From assembly GCF_016808335.1 (NCBI RefSeq), contig NC_053142.1:1067541-1131540 (forward strand): DNA of 64,000 nucleotides, in the 5' to 3' direction. Source of the DNA: Panicum virgatum. Lineage: Eukaryota > Streptophyta > Magnoliopsida > Poales > Poaceae. The translations under genes and the position numbers were made by a program. The notes under the pieces are model-generated. The model worked only from the letters and a program-made list of their open reading frames with translations, was not told the DNA's origin and searched no databases. Positions 56,701 to 64,000 of this stretch are shown here, piece after piece; position 1 is the first letter of the stretch; each line of letters starts with the position of its first letter.

Positions 56701-59700
56701 TAAAATCCAGCAATATAAAGGAAAACATTCCAGGCAAAATGTAAGTGATGGCATATACAAAAAGTATAGGAGAACGAAAACAAGAGTAATCTAATTGGAA
56801 ATAAACCACACAGTGTTTTCAAGTAAATAAGGCAGCAAAACTTTTATAACGTCAGTGTCTGATTACCAAAAAATATACACCAGTGGCACATAAAAGAATT
56901 TGATATTACTATAGCACGGTAGCATAGGCTTAATAAGCTCATATGATTCCCACGACCACACCATACAATTTAAACTCTGTAGAATGGTACAAGGCAATAG
57001 CCAATTAGAAACTGTGGAAGAAGAGTTTATGATCCTGAAAACTAATGCAGAAATATGTACTGCTTGGTTGGAACCGAAAGTAGAAATTAAAATGTGTGCT
57101 TTTCGGTATTTAGGATCGATTCTACAAAAAGATGGCGACATTGATGAAGATGTTAGGCATAGAATTTCAGTCGGTTGGTTAAAATGGCGGCAAGCTTCGG
57201 GCATCCTCTGTGACAGGAAGGTACCACAAAAGCTAAAAGGTAAGTTCTATAGGACGGCGATTCGCCCGGCGATGTTATACGGCGCTGAATGTTGGCCTAC
57301 AAAAAGGCAACATGTCCAGCAATTGAGTGTAGCAGAGATGCGTATGTTGCGCTGGTTTGTTGGGCACACAAGAAGAGATAGAGTTAGAAACGAAGATATT
57401 CGGGATAGAGTCGGGGTGGCACCAATTGAGGAGAAATTGATACAACATCGGTTGAGATGGTTTGGACATGTTCAACGGAGGCCCCCTGAGGCGCCGGTGC
57501 GTAGTGGGGTTCTAAAGCGGGTTGATAGCGTAAAGAGAGGTAGAGGTCGACCTAAACTGACTTGGAGCGAGGCGGTTAAGAGAGACCTCAAGGAGTGGAA
57601 TATCTCCAAGGATTTAGCTATGGATAGGAGCGCTTGGAGACTATCAATCAATGTGCTGGAACCATGACTTTTGCTTGTTTTTCTTTTTGTTTTTCTGTTT
57701 ACCTATTCTCTACTTTCTGTCTTTTTTTATGCTTCGCTTATCCTTAGTTCTCGTTTCTTTTGGGTTTCGTCTTTAGCCTACCCCAACTTGCTTGGGACAA
57801 AAGACTATGTTGTTGTTGTTGCTGCTGCTGCTAGGAACATGGGCAGCTGGCACTGGTACTGTCAAACTCAAATTCAAATAAAAGTGTCTGTTACCATTCA
57901 AGTTATATTCAGAAATAAATGTGCATCTATTCCTCGTGCAAGCAGCGGTGAGAAGGGGAAAAGGTACTAATAAAAAAGTGCTCCTCAAACTCACAGAAAT
58001 TAAGCATGATGGGTATTCAATGGATTGACAATTTTTTGAGGCTCCAGAGAAATGATTATCAGCCACCACAAGTACTAATTTCTCCTAAAAAATTGAAACG
58101 ACAAAAAAATCATGTATGCAAACCAATCTGTTACAGGAGAACATATACGCATTGCAGCCCGATGAAATCTAAATGCAAATGAACAGGTCCGTACTTCCTC
58201 CCAACCAACTCGGAGACGATTTACTGGCTCCAATGTTGAGAATCACCAAGATCAACCAGGCAAGTAGAAATCAACACCGCCATGTATCAGTCCAAGAGCT
58301 AGCAATGTTCAAAACTGCAGAAATCAGAGGACAAACAAGGAAAAGTTCTCTCCCTAGTTTGAGACTGAATCCAGCAGTAACCTAGTAGAGAACCCTCTCA
58401 GGTGCAATGCTTCCAAATCAGTTAAGGAATTTGAAAAAGGCAAGTTGCGGAAACCCTACCAAATCCATGTGTACTGTCCAAGCAATCCATATGAACAGCC
58501 AAACTTATCCATACATTAGAGGGTGTTTCGTGGATAATTGGGGACCAAATGCAATTTGAGGAATCTAGAAACTACTCCACATGCTTTGAACTGAATGAGA
58601 ACCATTGGAGGCAAAAACTATCAGAGACCAGAGGGACCCCAAAACCCCACTGCCCAAGCACCAAGTGCGCTAGAATCTGCACACTTAACTGGTGAAACTG
58701 AGACAAGATCCACCAACACCCCCGCAAATGCAGAACAACTCAATACGCAAGCATGGTGATGCTCAAATCGACCCCAATTTGAACGAGGAAGCCCACAGTG
58801 AAACCTTGAGGCCTTGTGCAAACACCAGTCAGAAACCTCTGGACAACATCTCAATCTAACAACGTTTCGATCAGTAGGGAGCCGCCCGAAACCAGTGGAA
58901 TTGCACAGAATTGAAGTGGAGAAGGGCAAGGTGATAGGGAGGAGACTTACTTGAGGCAGCAAATTCTGTTCCGTGGTCTCTGCCTCCTTTGTCTTCTGAG
59001 CCAGCACCTACATCGGAGCCGCACAACCACATTAAGGGCACAAACATGCCTACAAGCAAAGGATGCAAAGCACCTGCAGACCATTTCACCAGGTCTGCAT
59101 TGCACACGCAGCGGACGTGTGTGCATGGGAAGAGGGAGTGGGGAGAGGAGGGTGGTAGTGGTGCGGGATTTGGGGGTACTTTGCACCTGTAATGTCGCTG
59201 TGCCCTGGGCAGCATCACCTTGCCCATCATCTACAGTAAGTTCTTGCATAGTATTTGTGCTCTGGGCAGCATTGGCTTGTCCATCATATGCTCCAAGTTC
59301 TTGCATCTGTAATGTCCCTGTGCACTGGGCAGCATCACCTTGTCCATAAGCAAGATGCTCTCTTTCAAAATCGTCCTCGTCACTAGTCAAGTCAACATAT
59401 TGTGCAACCACCTTATCATCATCACTGGACAGGTCAATAAAGTCCAGTATCATTGCTTAACCTGAAACAGCAAAAGGACGTGAGCAATGGAGCACAGCAG
59501 ATTCTAAAGGACTCCCATGACATGATAGCCCCAGATACTAACAGTAAAAAAAGACCATTATATCTTGAAAATAAATAAATTCGACAAAAAGCAACACCAA
59601 TTTTGCTGAAAACTGAAGAGTGCTTTTAATGAACAAACTAAACATGCCGAGTTGCAGCTATGCAGCAGAGAGCAACACGACGATCTGCTACTGCCGGACC

Positions 59701-60265
59701 TAACAGATCAGATCATACGAGCCTAGCTGCAAATCACTGAGGTTCTGTCAGGCGGAAGGCTGAACTAAAACCAGGAATGACTGCTATTGCAGCTGCTCTG
59801 ACCGACGGAAACCAAGAAATGAAAAGATAAGCTGCTGCTAAAAAGACCAGACAAGCTGAGTTGCTGCTGCTGCAATCAAACAACAGAACAAAACAGCCAA
59901 GAGAAATACGAAGGTAAAGAAAACAAATTGGTCTAGCTGGGATGCAGCTACCGAGCTCAGAACCTGCCGGTCATGGATCGGTGGGCAGTGGATGGAGCCG
60001 TGGATGTAAGCTCACCTTCGGTGGGCATTGGACGGAGCCGTTGGGGATGGCAGTCGTCGTAGTCCACGCCAGTCGCCAAGATGGAGGTCGCCGTAGAGGG
60101 GAGGGAGGAGGAGGATGCGAAGGCTGCCCTCGCGCTGGGGAGGGGAGCGACGGCGGATCGAGGAGCAGCAGAAGGGTGAGGAGAGGGAGAGAGAGGTGAA
60201 CAGTCGGGCGTGGTAGGGTTTCGGGAGTGGCTGGCGACGGGATATTATTCAAAGCACAGAGCATC
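53785..60265 (-). CDS. Multi-exon gene with SUMO-interacting-like motifs; one in-frame stop
   Basis: Exons on the minus strand: noncoding exon 60265-60016 (GT donor), 59461-59187 (ATG 59453), 59007-58951, 55246-55192, 55087-54891, 54819-54621, 54110-53785. All junctions are GT-AG and in phase, total 1101 nt. The fifth exon holds one TAG (54968-54966), so the product is about 166 residues unless that part is spliced out or the gene is dead. The N-terminus has [10 protein letters not shown] and [10 protein letters not shown], both fitting the SUMO-interacting motif pattern, then a repeated GDAAQ...TLQ segment. The C-terminus has STPKRLR and an Ala/Val-rich helical part. Family not recognised. 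A five-codon upstream frame (ATG in the first exon, stop after the junction) could dampen translation. The third coding intron (3.7 kb) is filled with SINE and RTE sequence. Confidence 0.6.
54449..54654 (+). repeat. 103 bp tandem duplication across an exon end and splice donor
   Basis: Units start at 54449 and 54552 (ACTAAAATTGCTACTTCC) and end GCCAGCTCCAC. Each includes the last bases of the exon at 54621-54819 and its GTAAGC donor, read on the minus strand. The downstream copy therefore carries a decoy donor. Confidence 0.9.
55028..55087 (+). repeat. 30 bp in-frame tandem duplication in an exon
   Basis: CATCTCTCATTTCATGGACT followed by GAAAAGAGG occurs twice. Each copy holds a TTTTCAG acceptor on the minus strand, so either acceptor keeps the frame. 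Confidence 0.85.
55320..55390 (+). repeat. 25 bp tandem repeat, about three copies
   Basis: ATATCTCAAAAAAAAGGAAC then ACGTT repeats, intronic. Confidence 0.8.
55430..55655 (+). mobile_element. Probable tRNA-derived SINE
   Basis: TAGCATGGTGGG (A-box-like) is followed at tRNA-like spacing by GGTTCAAACCC (B box) and an A-run, then GGCCCCTCACTGTGTTCCCC and a T-rich end. This is the layout of plant SINEs with a Pol III promoter. The boundaries are approximate and no target duplication was fixed. Confidence 0.45.
55700..56287 (+). pseudogene. CCHC zinc-knuckle protein fragment
   Basis: The 142-codon frame 55863-56291 has two CX2CX4HX4C knuckles ([14 protein letters not shown] and [14 protein letters not shown]) followed by [13 protein letters not shown]. 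Such knuckles occur in retroelement nucleic-acid-binding proteins. The piece is flanked by CAGAGTTATTCTTT at about 55698-55711 and 56274-56287, which might be a target duplication. Lies inside the large intron of the minus-strand gene but on the opposite strand. Confidence 0.5.
56301..56478 (-). mobile_element. RTE-type LINE 3' tail, minus strand
   Basis: Reverse complement of the 3' UTR of the RTE copy at 56984-57835, ending with a (TTG)n run (ACAACAACAACA on the plus strand). Only about 180 bp remain. Confidence 0.8.
56479..56610. repeat. Perfect 50 bp inverted repeat (hairpin)
   Basis: 56479-56528 and 56561-56610 are exact reverse complements, separated by 32 bp. The loop itself has a smaller palindrome (CAGTTTGAACTG), and the GTGTACATTT phrase is repeated on the left. 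No target duplication is visible. It could be a recent MITE-like or palindromic insertion; a transcript across it would form long double-stranded RNA. Confidence 0.9.
56984..57835 (+). mobile_element. RTE-type LINE: ORF2 C-terminus and 3' UTR
   Basis: A 227-codon frame encodes [53 protein letters not shown] and [13 protein letters not shown], the region after the RT of plant RTE LINEs. The 3' UTR ends CCCAACTTGCTTGGGACAAA followed by (TTG)n(CTG)n at about 57833. It is 5'-truncated, open to its stop at 57667, and lies in an intron of the minus-strand gene. Confidence 0.9.
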
Positions 60266-60604
60266 CTAGCCGTCCAATTCGATCCAACAGCTAGAAGCGA
60301 CGTGCGTTCTGATTTGGGCTGTGTGGGCCAAATCAGTTAGATGGGCCAAAACAGGTCTTGTCTCATGCTGTCGTACCTTCACTGTTTAATGTTTTTCTTT
60401 TTCTTATTTATGTTAAGACTTGCAAAAACAAATATCATATATACCCCAATACAATTTTTACATGTAATAGACTACGGTTGTCAGGTAGGAGTTTGAATAA
60501 TTTTCTAACAAAATTACTATTATTATCTATAATTTAAATGAATTTATGCGTGCATATTGGAAGTAATTCCAGTTCGAACTCTAGTAATGTTGCTATCTTA
60601 ATAC

Positions 60605-60763
60605 AACACGACTCTCAGCAAAGGATATCTCGGCTCTCGCATCGATGAAGAATGTAGCAAAATGTGATACCTGGTGTGAATTCCAGAATCTCGTGAACCA
60701 TCAAGTTTTTTAATACAAGTTGCGTCCGAGACCTTTTGGTTGAGGGCACGCCTGCCTGGGCGT
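60605..60763 (+). rRNA. 5.8S rRNA (degenerate copy)
   Basis: ACGACTCTCAGCAAAGGATAT, then TCGGCTCTCGCATCGATGAAG, is the plant 5.8S start. It runs to GGCACGCCTGCCTGGGCGTC. Many changes are C-to-T or G-to-A, the mark of methylated CpG decay. Confidence 0.9.
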
Positions 60764-60985
60764 CAAGCCAAAAGACACTCCTAACCCATACATGGGTACG
60801 GATGTGGTGTTTGGCTCCCCGTGCCTCGTGGCGTGGTGGGCTAAAGTTGGGGCTGCTAGCATACCATGCCGGGGCACCAACATGTGGTGGCGACATTAGT
60901 TGTTCTCGATGTGGCGTCCCGACACAAAGCTAGCTCATCGGCCTAAATGACCCATTTACATTCGTAGCACCTCGGTGCTCGGACT
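60764..60985 (+). other. ITS2 of the decayed rDNA fragment
   Basis: Lies between 5.8S and 25S. Its second half is colinear with 50030-50237. Confidence 0.75.
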
Positions 60986-61671
60986 GCGACCCCAGGTCAG
61001 GCGGGACTACCCGCTGAGTTTAAGCATATAAATAAGCGAAGGAGAAGAAATTTACAAGGATTCCCCTAGTAACGGTGAGCGAACCTGGAGTAGCCCATCT
61101 TGAGAATCGGGTAGTCTCACTTCCCGAATTATAGTCTGGAGAGGCGTCCTCAGAGATGAACTGGGCCCAATTTCCCTAGAAAGGGACACCTGGGAGGGTG
61201 AGAGCCCCGTCCGGCTCGGACCCTATCTCACCACGAGGTGCCATCAAGGAGTAGGGTTGTTTGGGAATGTAGCCCAAATCGGGCGGTAAACTTCGTCCAA
61301 GTTAAATACAGGCGCGAGACAGATAGCGAAAAAGTACCGCGAGGGAAAGATGAAAAGAACTTTAAAAAGAGAGTCAAAGAGTGATTGAAATTCCCGGGAG
61401 GGAAACGGATGGGGGCAAGCGATGCACCCCGGTCGAATGCGGAACGGCTTCTGCTGGTCCGCCGATCAGCTTGGGGCGTGGGCTGTTGCCGGCCGTGCCG
61501 GCGGCGTCGGGCGAAAGACTAATCGAACCATCTAGTAGCTGGTTCCCTCAAAGACTAATCGAATCATCTAGTAGCTAGTTCCCTCCAAAGTTTCTTTCAG
61601 GATAGCTGGAGCCCATTATGAGTTCTATCGGGTAAAGCCAATGATTAGAGGGATCAAGGGCGCAACACCCT
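60986..61671 (+). rRNA. 25S rRNA fragment with internal deletion and duplication
   Basis: Starts GCGACCCCAGGTCAGGCGGG and follows plant 25S for about 520 bases. It then jumps near 61510 to the GCGAAAGACTAATCGAACC region several hundred bases downstream in 25S, and ends in GGGCGCAACACCCTC. A 36 bp unit is duplicated at the jump. It is fused at 61672 to a retrotransposon LTR end. Confidence 0.9.
61514..61585 (+). repeat. 36 bp tandem duplication within 25S
   Basis: AAAGACTAATCGAACCATCT then AGTAGCTGGTTCCCTC at 61514-61549 is repeated at 61550-61585 with two changes. Normal 25S has one copy. Confidence 0.92.
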
Positions 61672-61672
61672 C

Positions 61673-61714
61673 TGTAACACCCAGTTTATAAAGGACATAA
61701 ACCGAGCAATCAGT
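61673..61714 (-). mobile_element. 40 bp end of a chromovirus LTR
   Basis: TGTAACACCCAGTTTATAAA then GGACATAAACCGAGCAATC matches the terminus of the LTR family at 28441 (and, inverted, 10803 and 19241), then diverges. Confidence 0.8.
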
Positions 61715-61914
61715 ACACATCTGGTGATGATTTCTATGCCATGTGTAAGATTCATAGGACATAGCATTATAGTCTTATAGATTTATAGCAATTAAGTTCA
61801 ACATTGGCTGTATGGAAATTTCCTTGTTCAGTAATCAGTACGCAATATGCACTATGCATCATATTAAAGAATTTTTTTAATACTGTCAGCTACTTGAGTT
61901 TTTGACTGCTGAGT

Positions 61915-62042
61915 CACGAGTGGCGTCGTTCAGCTGCACTTAAAGCCGGCTGGCTGGCGGAGGCAGCTGCAGCAGCGTACAGTGCCATCAAATAGCTGGC
62001 AGCCAGCCAGCCAGCGCCAAACAGGCCAGCCGAACGCGCCCT
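61915..62042. mobile_element. Small fold-back MITE-like element
   Basis: GGCGTCGTTCAGCTG on the left and, in reverse complement, GGCGCGTTCGGCTGG on the right. The inner GCTGGCTGGCGG and CAGCCAGCCAGC stretches also pair. About 125 bp, noncoding. Confidence 0.5.
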
Positions 62043-62186
62043 AGTTGTACTACTGTAGTGTCATCTACTTTTGATTTGATTGGATTTTTAATCCACCTCT
62101 TGTGAAATTTATGTCCTTTCAATTAGTAATAGTTTCATAATCTTTCTTTGATATCTCATATATTTTCACACTTAAAATGTGAACAG

Positions 62187-62880
62187 AAACAGATTGAGTT
62201 GCTGACAAAAGTGAAGATGCCACTATCAGATTTGGTGGTAAGAATGAGGACCGTACAAAGATATGGTATCTGACTATTTATAATCTCTGATACATTATAA
62301 ATGACTGATATATTCAGAGTGCGGCTCTGGCGCTGGATCAATCTATCTTGGATGTTGATCAAGTGGAGAATCTTATAAAGTTCTGCCCTACGAAAGTAGA
62401 AATGGAACTTCTCAAGGTACCTCACCAGTACATTGTTTTTTTACTTCCCTGGTGATCTCATTTTATAAATCTACCATCTTACTTTTTTTTGTCAGAATTA
62501 CACTTGGTGATCCTGTTACATAAATTTACCATCTTATTTTTTTATTCAGAATTACACCGGAGACAAGGAAACTCTTGGGAAGTGTGAACAGGTAATGGCT
62601 ATACTCTTGTTACTACTTGATTACCTTTGGTCTGTATGCTATGTAAGGGAAAAATTGAAGGTATGTGCATGAAAGATCACATTTAGCATTGGATGCACTC
62701 AAATTGCTCATAAATTTATTAGTTAGATATATGACTACGTGGTTAGGTATGTTTACAAGAGACTATGGTTCTCCTGGTTCAGTTCTTCTTAGAATTGATG
62801 AAAGTACCTCGAATGGAGTCAAAACTGCGAGTGCTCTCCTTCAAGATCCAGTTTGGACTGGAACTGCAACTTTGCAATAA
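62187..62880 (+). pseudogene. Formin FH2 domain, four exons (partial gene)
   Basis: Exons 62187-62237 (QIELLTKVKMPLSDLV), 62318-62416 (SAALALDQSILDVDQVENLI, KFCPTKVEMELLK), 62550-62591 (NYTGDKETLGKCEQ) and 62783-about 62855 (FFLELMKVPRMESKLRVLSF) have AG acceptors, and the first three have GT donors and consistent phase. The sequence follows the plant formin FH2 domain, which nucleates and caps actin filaments (family knowledge). After FKIQFG the frame continues into unrelated residues, with no donor in place. Upstream FH2 exons are replaced by rDNA and LTR sequence. It is either a captured fragment or the stump of a gene broken by insertions; more exons could lie beyond 64000. Confidence 0.75.
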
Positions 62881-64000
62881 GCACTGCTGTCTAATCCATT
62901 ATTGTGATACAGATAAAATGATTAACTATCCCCACCACTCCAGAATTAGGTCTGTAGTTCATCCAATAGTTCAATGTCATTGGAAGTTGCACAACTTCGA
63001 TGTATGCAGTCTGATATCTGACTTGAAACCATGGTTAATAATCATAGCCTTGTGCCATCAAGATTCTGAATATACCCAATACTAATTTAATCTAATAATG
63101 CGTGACCGTACAATCAGCTGACAGTTGTTTAGAACGAAAAAAGATTGTCTACTAAATTTTCTTGCTGCGTTCTTGAATTACCATTGCCTTTAACCTAGAT
63201 TTGGCTGGGCGTGGTTTTCTGTAATACAAGTTAAATGATTTTCACAATATTTATCACACATATATGTCCTATTGTTCGGACAACAATTTATTGGCATCAG
63301 CTACTTGCTTCTTGAACTCAGTGCGCGATCACAACAAGAACGCTTCAGACAACTCTGGTGATGTTTGGAGTATACAGGAGGTCAACTTCTGCTGATTATT
63401 TTCATAACCAGTTTCGGCCTATACTTTGATTTAACCTGATTATTTAGTTGTCTATCTTTGCTTTGCAATTATTTGAAATGGCCGGAAACAATTGAGAACT
63501 TATTATTTGCAAATGTTTAGTGATATAATGAAATTCAAGAAGTTGTACCATTAAGATGCTCGATAGTTTTAGATGCTCTCTAGATTTTATACTTGAAAAA
63601 TAGAAAGACGTACCATTGTGTACTACTTTAAATCAGATAAGACACTATTTCATATGGATGTTCTTATAAAGAAGTTTAGAATATATCAGATAAGACACTA
63701 TAGATAAGACACTACGTAACTGTACAAACACGTATGTGAGTTCGCATTTTGGTACGCATCAGGATGCAGTGCTTAGATTTTAGGTTTTTTGTTAACAGTT
63801 TTTATGTTTAAGTGTAAGGTTTAGTGTAGGGTTCAAGGGTTAAATTTCTGGTTTTAGTGTTTACGGTTCGTGGTTTGAGATGTAACAGTTTAGGGTATAG
63901 ACTTTTAGATTTATGGTTCATTATTCAGTGGTGATCATTTCTGTATGCATGATGACAACCTTGCGTTAATTGTCTTTTGCAGCAGCATCTGTTCCTGCGC
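62881..64000. other. Right end: no supported gene
   Basis: AT-rich. No further FH2 motif was found in any frame. From about 63770 there are irregular TTTAGGGTT/GGGTTTAG-like phrases that are not a regular telomeric array. Confidence 0.35.

Noticed and set aside
59971..60264. A 97-codon minus-strand frame in the first exon
   Set aside because: Composition resembles a CT-rich grass 5' UTR (CCTCTCTCTCC) and it does not connect in frame to the next exon.
63770..63910. Telomere-like TTTAGGG phrases
   Set aside because: The phrases are irregular and interspersed with other sequence, not a tandem TTTAGGG array.
1..64000. CRISPR array, bacterial operons or prophage
   Set aside because: No regularly spaced short repeats with unique spacers and no prokaryotic gene organisation. 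All strong signals are those of a plant nuclear genome.

Overview
The window looks like intergenic and genic chromatin of a large plant genome, most likely a panicoid grass (inference). The signs are Tourist-, Stowaway- and hAT-type MITEs with grass-type ends, chromodomain Ty3 elements whose LTRs start TGTAACACC, L1 and RTE LINE tails, GT-AG introns and GC-rich 5' leaders. There is no bacterial or phage signal. Most bases belong to transposable elements, many nested in one another.

Layout. 0-7.5 kb: a LINE tail, a small minus-strand gene (1874-2554) sharing its 5' end with a gene 35 kb away, and several MITEs. 7561-19241: a complete but coding-dead Ty3/chromovirus with 3.2 kb LTRs, a GCATT target duplication and an apparent spliceosomal intron in gag. 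20.5-25.0 kb: a minus-strand TAT-like Ty3 body split by a 969 bp hAT element. 25.0-32.5 kb: minus-strand LTR sequences, one carrying a solo LTR (28441-31865, TSD TACGC) of the same family as the 7.5-19 kb element. 32.6-35.8 kb: two Ty3 pol fragments joined head to head. 35.8-36.4 kb: a SINA/SIAH-like zinc-finger reading frame.

37289-46487 is the best gene: 11 exons with matching splice phases, giving one open frame of 378 codons for an OTS/ULP1-type SUMO protease with the His-Asp-Cys triad. Its introns are full of LINE, copia and Stowaway insertions. Its promoter-proximal 620 bp (a 65 bp GC-rich unit three times, exon 1 and part of exon 2) are repeated in inverted orientation at 2187-2801, where they feed a different C-terminus.

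48-51 kb: a UDP-glucosyltransferase exon fragment, a copia LTR-like segment, a 188 bp tandem repeat and an ITS2-25S rDNA fragment. 53.8-60.3 kb: a minus-strand gene with two SUMO-interacting-like motifs, interrupted by one stop, with SINE and RTE sequences in its large intron. 60.6-61.7 kb: a decayed 5.8S-ITS2-25S fragment fused to an LTR end. 62.2-62.9 kb: four exons of a formin FH2 domain.

The protease and the SIM-bearing protein could both act in SUMO biology, but nothing in the sequence shows that they work together.
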